From: Edaphochlamys debaryana
Taxonomy: Eukaryota; Chlorophyta; Chlorophyceae; Chlamydomonadales
Length of the DNA: 64,000 nt
Direction: 5' to 3'
NCBI GenBank assembly: GCA_016858145.1
Contig: JAEHOE010000047.1
Coordinates: forward strand, 558,001 to 622,000
Below, piece by piece: positions 1 to 11,700 of the stretch. The notes below the pieces were generated by a model, which saw only the letters and a list, made by a program, of their open reading frames with translations, was not told where the DNA came from and made no database searches. Both the position numbers and the translations under genes were made by a program. Position 1 is the first letter of the stretch; each line of letters opens with the position of its first letter.

Positions 1-1173
1 CGCCATCGTCGGATAAGGCGTCAGGCGCGGGCAGGCCGAGGCCAAGGCGACGCCCGTCCTTGAACCAGGCGTCGTTGAATGTGAGAGGCCGCGGCATCCT
101 TGCCTGCGACCTGAAAGCGGCGCGACAGCAGTAGGGCGATCAGCCTTCAGAAGGCCGGGTGCAAGCAACGACGGAATTCCCTGCTGGCACATGTGCCCCC
201 GAGCCTCTCGCTACACAAGCCGCCGACGCGGCGGTCAATCATTTGTAAGCATTGCGCTGGTATTGCAGGCGCAGCCACTTGTGTCAGCGCTAAAAGGACG
301 CAAGCAGCGCAACGCATTCTGTCGGCAGCACCGGCAAGCGTGTATTAGCTCGCAGCTCCTTTGCATTCACCGTTGCTTACCCCGAGGAGCCTTCAGGTTG
401 ATTCAGAAAGGCTCCAGAGCTGCGCCCGCAAAGTCGGTTACTATGGATGTGTGTTGCGTGGGAGCGCGCCCACTTCCACGGTCGTCAGCCTGGCGTGTCT
501 ACTTTGAAACGTGGGCGTTAGTGGCACTGTGCGCAATTGGTAGGGGCAGGCAGGGTAGGCGCAGGCCATACCCGCAGCAGCATCGTACAAGTGACCGGTC
601 GCGCGACTCGCGCCCCGCGCAGCTGCGCAACTGGCTGCGCCCTTAGCGCCCTATACCGTCGTCACTTATGCCTTGAGCGCCACTGGCATCAGCAGGGCGC
701 CTGCGCCTCAGAAACCGCCAGGGCGGCTTCCCGTCTTCGGAGCGCCGTCGCGTCCATCTGCCGAAGCTCGGCACGGACGGAGAATGCGCGTTGCAGCGCG
801 GCAGAGCGCAGCTGAGTCGTGCTCGCGGACTGAACTAGAGTCGGTTGTAACGTAACTTGGAAGTACAAACGTCGGCTTGAGCGTTACCCTGGAGGCTGCG
901 GGTTCGCGGCCCCGCGGCACTCTTCCGCCGTCCCCCAAACCCCAATATCCAACCCTGCCCCGCACAGCGTGCATGCACGGAAGCACCAAGCCTCCCTCTC
1001 GCTCTCTCTCATGACACTTACGCCCCGTCTCCAGCCTACCCTGCTGCTCAGCGCCAGCCTCCGCCAGCCTCCTGCTACCGACTCTGTAAGGAGTACGAGA
1101 CGAGCATGGCTCGGGGACAATCTCCCGGCTTTGACCGGCTCTGTCGCCAGCAGCAGTGAGCATCGAACTCTCT
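1..1173. other. Intergenic, no gene recognised
   Basis: Short open frames occur on both strands, but none has recognisable protein character, and no convincing splice-consistent exon chain was found. It lies 3' of the oxidoreductase gene that ends at 1174, so part is presumably its 3' untranslated region. No clear TGTAA signal was seen on the minus strand here. Confidence 0.5.
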
Positions 1174-4100
1174 TCAGCCCGAGGCCCCAAAGCGCGCCAG
1201 CGCCGCCGCCCCGCCCCGCCTCCCCGGGTCCAGCCGGAACGGCCGCATCAGGCGCATGCCCGCGCCCATGTCCCCCGCCTCCAGGCTCTTGGCGTCCGCT
1301 GCGGAATCGGACTCCAGTCCGGTTCCGGATGCCGATCTGGATCCGGGATCTTGATCCGCCGCTGACGGCCCGGCCGCTACCATGTGGGCCAGGAGCTCGC
1401 CGATGCCGGAGCTCATCTTGAATCCGTGGCCCGAGCATGCGGAGCACAGGACCACCTGCAGCGGCGGGGATCGGGGGTGGGCACGGAGGGGAACCCTGAA
1501 GTAGGAGTACGATTTACGGACATTGTGGGGGGTCCCGGCCGCTCATGATGCCCCTTGCCCCTGTCACTAACGCTTCACCTGCCCACCCAGCCAACGGGTC
1601 CAGATCTCCCTCTCCCTCTCCCTGCCCCTGCCCGCTCCATCTCCAACGCTCTCTAGTCCCCTCTCCGCCCCCCTCCAAACCCCCTCCATCCCCCCCTCCA
1701 CCCTCAAGCCATCCACCCCCCAACCACCCCACACTGGTGCCGGCACCCACCTGCGGGTGCCGCGGGTGGCGGTCCACCAGGAAGTGGCCGTCGGGTGTGT
1801 TGGTGAAGAGGCAGGCGGAGGCGGACAGCAGCCGCCCCGAGCCCGCGGCGGGGAAGAAGGCGGCGGCGCCCCGCCTCAGCGCCGCTTCGTCGGCCGCGTC
1901 GGGGGTGCGGCGCATGGCGTCCAGCTGGGGGGGGGGTGAAGGGGAGGGAAGGGAGGTTGTGGGGGGTGAAGGGGAGGGGAGGGGAGGGACGGGGGGACAG
2001 CCCTTTGAAGTCTGGCGCCGGTAATTGAGAGGCTTGCGAGAGAGGGTCAAGGTCAAGAGGTGTAGGGTGACGGCTGCCCCTCCCCGCGCCGCCGCACCTG
2101 CTCCTGCCCGCCCCTGAGCTGCTCGTGCAGGTGGTGGTACTTGCCGATCTTGAAGCCTTTGGGGCCGGCAAAGGGTGACGAGGGGGGAGCGGAGAAAGAG
2201 GTTTCCCCCATGCTAACCGGCCCGACTAATCCACCAAGCCACCGACCCACCCGCCCACCCACCCGGCCGGTAACGGGGGGGGAGCGGAGGGCGAGATCAA
2301 GAGGACAAGGAATGTCTACCTCACACACACATATGCCGGCAGCCGCTACCGCCCTCACCGCCCAGCCCCACCCCTCCACCAACTCCTCACTGAAGCCCGT
2401 GCCGGTATCGAACGCTGCGCCGCGCACCAAGAACGTTACGCCGCCATGGCCCCCGGCACCCTCCACAACTGGTCCACCCAGCTCTCCGCACTCCTCGCCT
2501 CGACCATCCACGTCCCCCGACAGCCCGCCTTCTCCTGGCCCATCCTTTCTGAGCCTCTCCTCCGCCAAGTCCACCACGACACCCGCGGCTTCGTCATCAC
2601 CGTCACCGACAAGAGTTCCTCCACCTTCCAACTCGTCTGCTCCCACTACTACACCTGGCTTCTGCTCCGCGACCTGGGCTACCACACCCGCCACCCTCTC
2701 CCCGCCCCGGCCACCCACCCTGCCCCCGCCGACCCTCCCGCCCCTCCTCCTCCCCCGCCGCCGCCTGCCGACCCCCAGCCCGCCGACCCTCAGCCCGCCG
2801 ACCCCCACCCTGCAGCCCCGCCCCCTCCCCCCGCCGCCCTTCCGCCCGCCGCCCTTCCGCCCGCCGCCCCCCAGCCCGCCATCCCCCAACCCGCCGCCCC
2901 ACCCCCACCTCCTCCCCCCGTCGCCGTCCAGCCGGCCGCCCCCCAGCCCGCCGCCCCCCAGCCCGCCGCCCCCCAGCCCGCAGCCCCCCAGACCGCAGCC
3001 CACCAGCCCGCAGCCCACCAGCCTGCCCTGCCGCAATATTACCAACCCATCCCCAAGGCCGGGATGCTCCACCGTCTCGGCACCATCAACAGCGTCATCC
3101 TGCCCCGCTACCGGCTACAGTACAACACCCACCTGCCCCCAGCCATCTACGCCGGCACCCTCAAAATGCACAAGACCCCTCCCGCTATGCGCTTCCTCGC
3201 CTGCTCCCACCACTGCCCCTCCACCGAAATCGCCTCCGTCTTCACTGCACTCTTCGCCGAACTGGACCGCAGCTTCCATTCTCTCTGGACCGCCTCCCTC
3301 CCCGACTTTCAACCCTGGCTCTGCCTCAAGTCTGCCGCTGTCATCTCTATGGTCGACTCCTTCAACGCCCGCGGCTTTGCCCAGCACCGCGTCCACCCCC
3401 CCGCTGCCTACGACTTCGAGCGTCTCTACACCAACATCCCCCACGCCCTCCTCCGCACCGCCCTCCGTGACCTCTTCGCTGCCTGCATGGACTTCGCGGG
3501 CACCACCTGCATCCAGATTACCACCTCGCCCCCCGGGCCCCAGGCCCCCGCCAACGCCCGCCCCCGCCACACCGCCACCGCCAACCGCACCTGCCGCCCC
3601 AATGATAACCGTGTGCGCTCCCGCGTCAACCAAGGCGGCTCCGTCACCCGCTGGTTTACTGTCGACGACTTTGATACCCTCTTCGATCAGCTCCTCTCCT
3701 CCACCTACATCGAGTACGGACCAGATCTGGTGGAACAGATCTGTGGGATTCCGATGGGCATCTCGCCCGCCCCCTACATTGCCAACCTCTTCCTGGGATG
3801 GTACGAATTCCGCTTCCTCCAGCAGTACTACAGTGCAGCCGTCACCCCAGCCCAGCGTCAGATCCTCTGCAGCTTCCGCCTCACCAAACGTTTCCTCGAC
3901 GACCTCCTGTCTCTCCATAACCCCCACCTCACCGCCCTCCTTACCGAGGGTCACCAGCTCAGCGGCCTCCGTGGCCTGTACCCAGCCTGCCTCCGCGTCA
4001 CCCCCCAGCCCAGCCTCGAACACGGCGCCGTCCCCTTCCTTGACATCCTCCTCGTGCCCACCACCGTCCCCGTCACAAACGCCAACGGCCAAACTACGCT

Positions 4101-7100
4101 CATTGCCCGCTACACCACCCGCCTGTACGACAAGCGCACGCAGCCTGCCTTCGCCGGGGTGGCGCTCTCTCGCTTCGTGTCCGCCAGCTCCAGCGTCAAC
4201 GAACCCTGCAAGCGCAACATCCTCACCAGCCAATTCCACCGCCTCCGCCGCATCATCTCCGATGTCCCTGATTTCTGCCGCCAGATTGCCCTCCTCATCG
4301 CCACACTCCGCGACCAGGGGTACCCCCCTGACACCCTCTTCCGCACCGTCCACCGCCTCCTGGAAGCGCAGCCCTACATGTACTACTGCCCTCGCCGCAC
4401 CAGCCACCTCCCTCTGGTCCAGCAAATCCGCCAGGCCTACGCGCAGCTCGGATGACCCGCCAGCCCCCGTGTAGCTCCGCCCAGCCACCATGCGCGGCCG
4501 TGCGCTTTCGCGGCCCAGGGAATGACGTGCCCGCCGGGTGACATGATGGTCTGGCAGGCACCCAGCGCCTAACGGGGATTAAGCCCTGCCCAGACTGATC
4601 CCCGCCGACGCACGGAACCCTGTCACCCACCCACTCCGCACCCGCATGCCCGGCCCGCCCATCCGCCGGGGACGGGCCCTGGCTTCGCGGCATGTGGGGA
4701 ACTCACTCGGAGTCCCTTGCCGCGCGGCACCACTCTCCCCACGCACGCGTCCCGGGTTCCCCATGCGCTGCTGCCGTACCCCGGCCCCCGCCCCTCACCA
4801 CCCCGGTCCCGCCTCTTCCCACCCTCTCTGCCCGCCGGCGGTCGCTCGTGTATTCATCCTCTCCTCCTCTCTTGCGCTTCAGCTGCCTCCTCGGCTATTG
4901 ACACCCCTCTTGGCCCATTCCCCACTTTCCGCATTGCCTCCGTGGTGGCGCCGCCTTCGACCCTTCTGTCTTAGGTGAGAAACGGGATTGTTTCGTTCAG
5001 GGCGGGCTTCGGCTTCGCGGGCTGCTCGGTCCGCATGTCTGCTTGCTTTGCTGTTCCCTTCTGCGCCGCCGGCGGGCCGCACCAGCTCTAGTCTACCTCA
5101 CTATTACCAGCTACACTACGGCTCCGGCGCGACTCCAGCGGTGACACAAACGTAACGGGTTCGGGATGGGTCGGGATGGGTCGGGCTTCGGACTCCCAGG
5201 GCTTTCGGTTCCGTATCTACGACCGGCCGGCTAATTACCGCGCCTACGCTTCCCTGGCCTTTACACGAGCAGCCCTGAACACACACACGTTCCTTCCGAA
5301 GACCGCACTCGCCAGCCGCACCCTGTCAAGAAGCTCCCATGCCACATCCCACCAACCCGCCCACCCACCCGGCCGGTCGGCCTGTTCCGGGAAGCCGTAG
5401 TACGCGTCGCCCCCCGGGGTCTCCTCAATTAGGAACACGGGGAAGCGGTCGGGGGCGAAGAGCGGCCGGGAGGGGACTGCGGGCAGGGGCACGTCACGAG
5501 GGTGTCGCCCCAAGCGCAAGCAGTGGAGGGGGGTTGGGGGCAGGTGGAGGGACGGCTGAGAGGAAGTTGAGCGGTAGGGCCAACCCCTGCGACCCACCCT
5601 CCCACCCTGACCTCACCCTCAATGTCGAACCAGCCAACCACTTGACGCTCGGGCACACATAGCTCCTGACGGGTAGGTGGGGAAGAGGTATGGGTGGGTG
5701 GGCATGCGGCAATGGTTGCATGTCCAGGCGGGTTAGGGAGGGTCTTTCTGGGCCCCAGGACTCCGCCTTCCTGTCCCTGGCCCCTCCACCGGCCCCCCTC
5801 TCCCCCTCTCTCCCCCTTCAATTGAGATGACCCCTCCCGCCCTTGGCCCCGCCCCCCCACCTGCAGCTCGGGCACCAGGCACCCCATCCAGGGCCCCGCC
5901 GCCAGCACCGCCGCCCCGGCCACCACCCGCCGCCCGGACGTCGTCGTCACCTCCACGCCCCCGCCCCCTCCGCCCCCGGCGCGCCAGCTCGCCACCCCCT
6001 CGCCCAGGGCCACCTCCGCCCCCGCCTCCTGGGCAAACGCGACCTGGGCCTACGGTGGGACGGGAGGGAGGCGCAGGGGCCGCGGACGAGGCCATGCGGG
6101 TGGTATGGATGACTGGTTGCTTGTGGGTTTCCGACCCCCCTCCCTGGTCCCCCCAGAGCAGTCTCTACTTGACACCCCCCTGCTCCGCGCCTTCCCTGTC
6201 CCGTAGGGCCCCCCCGCCTCCACGCCCTCCCCCCGCCGCGGCCTCCTGCCTGCATGATCCTCTCCGGCGCCAGCACGCCCCCGTCGGGCTGCAGCAGGGC
6301 GCGCCACTCCCCGGGCACTCGGTAGGCGGGGAAGCGGCGGTTCAGCTCCGCCCCCGTGAGCACCTCGTGCTGAAAGGGGTGGGGGCAGAGGGTTCGAGGG
6401 TTGCGGCATTGCTCTTCGGGTGACCGCCCTCGAGGCAAGGCCCGAGAAAGTTTGCGTCGGCGGACGACGCATGCGCCACCCCCCTTCATCGCCCCTCTCA
6501 GCCATCTCCCGCCCCAACCCTCCACGTCCTCGTGGTCACACCCGACGTACGCACGCACGAATGCCCCCGCCCGTCTCCCCGTCAATCCCTCGCCGCTCGC
6601 CCCGCTCTGACCCACGCACGCCTGCCCGCACGCACGCAGTCACCTGCAGCCCGTGCGCCCGTGCGCTCTCCAGCGAGCGCTCAAAGACGGAGCCAATGTC
6701 CAGCATACCGGTGCGTTGGAACAGCGGGGGCGGGGCGGGCTGGGGGAAAAGGAGGGAAAGGAGGGGGGCAGGGGACCAGGGCGGCGAGGGCGGAGGTGTG
6801 TCGGCCCTCGTTGAGGATCGAGGGAGCGGGCTCAAGCAGCTCGGCTCCGTAGCAGTGCCCGGCCTGTGCTGCTCCGCCCCGCAGCCCTGCGCTCTCTGTA
6901 CCCCCTGCAACCCCTGCACCCCCTCACTGCACCCCCTCACTTCAGCCCCGCAGCCCCACCTGGCCCCCCGCCGCCGCCCGCGCCCCCAGCTCCGCCTCCA
7001 GGTCCATGAACAGGGCCAGGCTGCGCTTCTGCAGGGAGGTGGAGGGGGGGCGGGGTGCAAGGGGTGGAGGGGTGTGGAGCAGGGGGTGATGGGCCTGGTG

Positions 7101-8142
7101 ATCAGGCGTGGGGGTGGCGAGAGGGCAGCCGTCGCAGGGCGCTGGAACGTACTCACGATAAGGCCGTAGTACTGCGGCCCCTCGAAGTACGCCAGGCGCG
7201 TGATGCGGGTGGCGCCGTGCGAGGAGCCGTACGTGTGGCCGATAGAGGCGTGCCGCTCGATGCCCAGCACCTGCAGTCGGGCATGGGGGCGGGGGTACAG
7301 TCTGAGTAGATTTGCCAGGGTTTATGGAACGGGAACGAAATGCGTTCAGGCAATGAGAACGAGAAAGCGTTGAACTGCCACGGTTTAACAACGCACACGG
7401 ACTGCGACCCGCAGCGTCCGCGCCGCAGCGCCTTCAGCGCCCTCCGGCCATCATTAAACGCATACGCCCGCAGCGCCGCGCACGCCCCGCTGCCGGCAGC
7501 CCACCTTGAGCCCCCTCCGAGCCAGGTGGTAGAGGGCGGCACTGCCGTACGCCCCCAGCCCCACGACCACGGCGTCATAGCTGCGAGGTGATCGGTTTGG
7601 GAATGAGGGCCTTGTTATCAAGGATTGCCACCACATTGCCGTCACAACAGTGTGATGCCGGGTAAAACAACAAGTCATGTCAGAGCCATGCCCGACCATG
7701 GCACGGCTCAGGTACCACCTGCCCCCACGATCCGCATGCAATCCCCCTGATTCCCGCTAATGTCACGGATCTGGCGGGTCCAAGCGTGTCGCGCTTCTGA
7801 GGTGGCAGGGCCGAGGAACCACCTGCCCCTCTGCCCCCGCTTCCCCGCCCCCGCTTCCTCGCACCTCTTGCCCGGGTCATACGCCGTGGCTGCCCGAGAG
7901 CCGCTGCCCCCGCCGTCGCTAGCACCTGTCCGGCTGCCGCTGCCGAGTCCACCCTGTGCAGCGGTTGAGGCCGCTCTAACGGCGGCCGCAGGGAGCGAAT
8001 GGTGTGGAAGATGGCCGGTTGCGGCCCTAGCCCCGGCCGCCGCGCCGCGGCCTGCGGCCTCCGTCGCCGCTGCGGGGAAGGCCCATGACGCGAGGCCGCC
8101 TGTTCCGCACCGCAAGGTCGTGCGGAGAGCGGTAGGGCCCAT
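1174..8142 (-). CDS. Sarcosine oxidase-like FAD-dependent oxidoreductase
   Basis: Member of the DAO/monomeric sarcosine oxidase family, flavoenzymes that oxidise secondary or N-methylated amino acids to an imine and hydrogen peroxide. My model has 12 exons: 8142-7865, 7580-7505, 7270-7157, 7028-6960, 6739-6644, 6369-6250, 6043-5861, 5665-5617, 5476-5369, 2156-2098, 1924-1751, 1455-1174. All phases join, giving about 535 residues. Exon 2 has the FAD Rossmann motif YDAVVVGLGAYGSAAL; exon 3 has GSSHGATRITRLAYFE; exon 11 has ACLFTNTPDGHFLVDRHP, whose Cys lines up with the covalent-FAD cysteine of monomeric sarcosine oxidase; exon 12 has SGHGFKMSSGIGELLA. The first exon (about 90 Ala/Arg/Thr-rich residues) resembles an organelle transit peptide (inference). 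The exon ending at 6250 needs a GC donor. The intron 5368-2157 holds a retroelement. Exact substrate unknown; pipecolate or N-methyltryptophan oxidase are alternatives. Confidence 0.85.
2249..2271. repeat. Left copy of 23-bp direct repeat (target-site duplication)
   Basis: Perfect 23-bp match to 5355-5377. The two copies bracket the reverse-transcriptase element, as expected for a target-site duplication. Read on the minus strand it contains the same GG/GTGGGT donor context as the right copy. Confidence 0.65.
2446..4455 (+). CDS. Penelope-like reverse transcriptase
   Basis: Single 669-residue frame. Motifs in order: FVITVTDKSSSTF (about residues 47-60), the early conserved block of Penelope-type RTs; a Pro/Ala-rich insertion (about 87-200, PAAPQ/PADPQ repeats); YAGTLKMHKTPPAMRFLA (about 240), matching the family's K-x-HK block; YDFERLYTNIPH (about 322), motif A with its catalytic Asp; GIPMG (about 434), motif B; RFLDDLL (about 482), motif C with the Asp pair; then LDILLV. 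These are the marks of Penelope-like elements rather than LINE or LTR RTs. The catalytic residues are intact and there is no stop. No GIY-YIG endonuclease is fused on either side. The frame stays open upstream to 2230 with coding-like residues, so the true N-terminus may lie 5' of 2446. The other-frame and antisense long ORFs here are shadows. Confidence 0.75.
   Translation: MAPGTLHNWSTQLSALLASTIHVPRQPAFSWPILSEPLLRQVHHDTRGFVITVTDKSSSTFQLVCSHYYTWLLLRDLGYHTRHPLPAPATHPAPADPPAPPPPPPPPADPQPADPQPADPHPAAPPPPPAALPPAALPPAAPQPAIPQPAAPPPPPPPVAVQPAAPQPAAPQPAAPQPAAPQTAAHQPAAHQPALPQYYQPIPKAGMLHRLGTINSVILPRYRLQYNTHLPPAIYAGTLKMHKTPPAMRFLACSHHCPSTEIASVFTALFAELDRSFHSLWTASLPDFQPWLCLKSAAVISMVDSFNARGFAQHRVHPPAAYDFERLYTNIPHALLRTALRDLFAACMDFAGTTCIQITTSPPGPQAPANARPRHTATANRTCRPNDNRVRSRVNQGGSVTRWFTVDDFDTLFDQLLSSTYIEYGPDLVEQICGIPMGISPAPYIANLFLGWYEFRFLQQYYSAAVTPAQRQILCSFRLTKRFLDDLLSLHNPHLTALLTEGHQLSGLRGLYPACLRVTPQPSLEHGAVPFLDILLVPTTVPVTNANGQTTLIARYTTRLYDKRTQPAFAGVALSRFVSASSSVNEPCKRNILTSQFHRLRRIISDVPDFCRQIALLIATLRDQGYPPDTLFRTVHRLLEAQPYMYYCPRRTSHLPLVQQIRQAYAQLG
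5355..5377. repeat. Right copy of 23-bp direct repeat, overlaps a splice donor
   Basis: Perfect duplicate of 2249-2271. On the minus strand the oxidoreductase exon ends at 5369 and the intron begins with GT at 5368-5367, inside this repeat. The insertion therefore hit an exon/intron boundary and duplicated it. Confidence 0.65.
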
Positions 8143-8786
8143 GGGCTGACGTGACTGCTAGGATGGTGCTAGGCTGGGGCTAGCGGCTGGGTTGCAAGGC
8201 GTGGGAGGGAGGACCGGCGGAGGGGGCGAGGGTTGTTTGATCGGGCGGGAGCCGGTTCCCGGACCCGAACAGGGCTGCCAGAAGCTCAGTGGATCATTGT
8301 GGGTGGCGAGATGGCTACAGCGGAGCTGCTCGGCCCAGCGCGTGGGCAAGAGGCGGAAGCGACTCGGGGATGTCGGGACCGAAAGTGTCACCCGTTAACA
8401 CAGGCAGGAATGCTAGTATGTGCAGACGACGTGTCAATGGCTTCCGCAGTTGTGGAAGCCCTGCCTGTGCAAGCCGAGAGAATTGCAAGTGTACGATGAG
8501 ACCGTCCCGAACCGAAGTGGGCATTTGCTTCGCTGGCCCGCACGCCTAGCTACAGTACAGTACGCAACATTAGGTGGTGTAGAGAAAATCGTGGGAAGCC
8601 TAGTTTTGCTCGACATTGCTTCGCGTTCTGCCTCGAGGGCCACACAAACTCCGCTTTTCACCTGTCGGCTGGGATAGGCGTTCATTTCTTGTAAACGGCA
8701 TGAACTTGTAGGCTCCAGTGCTGGAGTGCGGACCACGTCGGTAACCCTTGCTCCTCGCGCAACCCCGCAAAGCGGGGGCCGAGGCC
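8143..8786. promoter_or_regulatory. Divergent intergenic promoter region
   Basis: 644 bp lie between the start codons of the oxidoreductase (minus) and the leucine-rich protein (plus), so the interval must hold both 5' untranslated regions and promoters. No TATA box or other motif stood out. Assigned from gene orientation only. Confidence 0.4.
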
Positions 8787-11700
8787 ATGGAGATTGAGCC
8801 GTACGTCGGTGACAGCGATGACAGGTGCGCTGCAGCCAGGCTGGGTGTGTCGCCGCGGACTGGCCGAGGCGTGGGGGATACGTCCATGGCCATGGCTGCC
8901 AGACACTTCGCACACACCCCCACAACCCGCCACCGGCAAGGCACACGGCCCTGCCTAAACGCCGGGCTAACTGGGTCTTCTGCATCCTACGACGCGCCTT
9001 CTCCCCATCACCCCGTCTGCCCTTAACCTCCCCCACCCTGCCCCCCAAACCGCCTCCACGTCCGCAGCCCCAACGCCAGTTCAAGCCGCAGCCCCGAACG
9101 CACGCCCCGCCCCAGCGCCAGTGCTAGCTCTAGCGGTACCAACAGTCGCACCATCTCTCCCCCCACGCCCTCGCGGTCCCCTGGGTCCGCCTCCTCGACC
9201 TCCTCCTCGTCATCCTCCCTCTGGGCTGCCCTGCTGGATGACTGGGAGGCGGAGGTGATGCGAAGGAGCGGCGGCGGCAGGGCGGCGGGCGGCGCCAATG
9301 GCGCCGCAGGCAGCGGCGGCGGCGGTGGCAGCGGTGGCGCAGGCGGATCTCGAGGGCCTGCCTCCGCTAGGCGCGCGCCGCCGCCGCCGTGGCTGCTCCC
9401 GCCTGACCCGCCGCTGCGGCGGCCCCTGACGGCAGGCCCCGCCGCCGGCCGCTCCGCCGCCGCCAGCACTGCCGCGGCCGCTGGGCCTAGCGGCAGCGCG
9501 CCGCGACAGTCGGCGGCGGCAGCGGCGGGGCCATCCACCTCCGCCGCCACCCCGTCGCCTCGATCAGACCGGCCGGGTGGCGGCGGCGGCGGCGGCGGCA
9601 GCGGTCGACCCGGATGCGGCGGCGGCGGCGGTGCTGGCGGGAGCACGCTGACGTCACCACGGACGCCGACCAGCGCTGGCGGCGGCGGTTTGGGCGGCGG
9701 CGGCGGAGCACTGTCTCCCGGGTCAGGCGGCGCCGGCGGGGGCGGGGCCGGCGGCGGTCGTGGCTCGGGGCCCCGGCGCGCTGCCTTCGTGGCGGGGGGT
9801 GTGAGGGTGGAGCAGCGCAAGCTGGAGCCGGTCAGGTGGGGTGGGAGGTGGGGGGGAAGGGGCTGCTCGCTCGTGTGGGCCAGGCAACTGTCAGCTCGGC
9901 AGGAAGCCAGCTGGGGCGAAGGCATCCGGGGGCGGTGTGTGGAGGCTGGACGGAGGCCTCGGGTACGGGGGGTGGTGGGTTAGCTCCGTCCGCTGGGACA
10001 GGACAGCTGGCGGACCAGCGGAGACCGCTTTTGGGGGGCCGCAGCTGGGTCAGGCCAGGCCAGGCCTGGCACTCCGCCTGCCCTCTCTCCCCGAGCACTC
10101 CCTATCCCCGGCCCCGTTCCCCGCAGCCCCATCGGGCGGGACATCCTGCTCCCCCGCCTGCCTGCCCCCGCCCTCGCCCTCATCGTGCCCGCGCTGCCGC
10201 CCGCCGCCCGCGCCGCCCTGCGCGCCTCTTGCCGGGGCCTGAGGGAGCTGGTGGATGCGCACACGCAGGTGGGGCTCAACTTATCAACCTGAGGTTTGAC
10301 AGGGAGCATGCAGACGGGCTCGGGGGAGAGCGGGGAGTGGGAAGCGAGAGGAGGGCAGGTGGGGCTACAAGACGGCCGGGCCGTGAGGAAGAGGCCTTCG
10401 AGAAGCATGATACACCGGTATACCAGCTGCCTTGCCGCCCGCCCGTTGCCTACCCGCAGAGGCTAACGCTGCGACCTGACCGGAGGGCGGCAGATGGGCT
10501 GAACCGGAGGGGCCTCAAGGTGCGCCGCTTCACAGGGGGGCACGCCGCCATCGACCGACTTGGAGAGGCGTGCATCTTGTGCGCCTTAATTAGCGACCGG
10601 CCATTCACGTCACTCTTGCCTCACCTTACCTTATCATGCCCGCCCGTCCTTCTCGCCCTCACTCCCTCAGGCCTTCACTGTGTTCCCCGCCCTCCAGCAC
10701 GCCACCGTGGTCCTGGCGGGCAGCGGCAGCGGCCCCTCGGGCCCCTCCCCCGCCCTCTCCTCCCCCTCCTCCACCGCCTCCCTGCTCCCCCTCTCCGCCT
10801 CCCCCTCCCTCTCCGCCCGCTCCCCCCGCGGCCGCGCCCCCTCCGCCTCCCTCTACGCTTCCTCCGCCTCGCTCTACCCCTACGCCGCCTCCGCCGCTGC
10901 TGCCGCCGCCGCCCGGCTCCCCCCCTCCCCCCTGCTGCCCCTGTCCGGGTGGCTGGTGGTGTGCGGGGTGGGGTCCTGCCTCACCTCCCTGGAGCTGCAC
11001 GTGGGGGAGGTGGCGTTGCTCGAGGAGCTGGCCCTCAGCGTGACTCATCCGCATTTGCAGGTAGGCATGGGGCAGGAGGCAGGGGAGAGGGGGAGAAGGC
11101 AGGGGAACGGAAGGTAGGGAAAGGGAGGTGGCCCTCCTAGAGGAGCTCGCCTTCAGCAGTACGCACCCGCACCTGCAGGAAAGGAGGCAGGGATGGAAGG
11201 AGTAAGGGCACAGGAGAGGCGTCAAGGGGGAAGGAATGTTCCCCTCCAGAGCGCGAGGTGTTGGTGGCTGCCCGAGCACGACTGCCCACCAGTAAATCAC
11301 GTCGCCCAACTTCTCTTCCCGCTAACCCTCCCTCCATCTCCCTCCCCCACCCAGCGCCTCGACCTGCACATCGGCCGCTGCGGCTCCCCCCACGCTCAGC
11401 CCCCGGTGGTGCAGTTCATGGTGGACTGCCTACAGGTGGGGGGGGGAGGGGGGAGGGTAGTAGAGGGGGTGGGGGATGCTGTCAGGAGGGTTGAGCCACG
11501 CGACGAGGACTGCCAACAACCCGGTATCCTTACCCCCCGGCCCCCTCCCGTCAGGGCCTCCGCCACCTGCGCCTGGCCTGGGCGGGCCAGGCCGCCCCCG
11601 CAGCCGCCGCCTCCTCCTTGGCGCACGGCCCGCGGCGGCTGTTCCTGGACGGCCGGCCGCGGCTGGGGGCTCTGCTGCTGGGGGCCCTGGGGGAGCTGCC

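Larger units (their letters stand above)
2272..5377 (+). mobile_element. Penelope-like retroelement inserted in an intron
   Basis: The segment between the 23-bp direct repeats is about 3.1 kb. It carries one long plus-strand reverse transcriptase frame (2446-4455), opposite in orientation to the host oxidoreductase gene. The 5' part before 2446 is open in the same frame from 2230 without an in-frame ATG, so the element may be 5' truncated or use an unseen start. The 3' part, 4456-5354, has no coding potential I can support; it includes short tandem copies of TCGGGATGGG around 5158-5190. No long terminal repeats, GIY-YIG domain or recognisable hammerhead ribozyme core were found. The host gene still splices consistently around it, so the insertion is probably tolerated. 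Confidence 0.7.

Noticed and set aside
2053..4491. Long minus-strand ORFs (2053-3072 and 3115-4491) and the other long plus frame (2141-4474) across the retroelement
   Set aside because: They are shadows of the reverse transcriptase frame: Gly/Val- or Pro/Ser-rich, without motifs, caused by high GC and the proline-rich insertion.
2272..5377. Hammerhead ribozyme, as found in some Penelope-like elements
   Set aside because: No core of the CTGATGA ... GAAA type was found on either strand by eye; a covariance-model search would settle it.
9023..9925. 300-residue minus-strand Pro/Ala-rich ORF
   Set aside because: Antisense of the Gly/Ala-rich exon 2 of the leucine-rich protein gene, whose 16 exons all join in phase.
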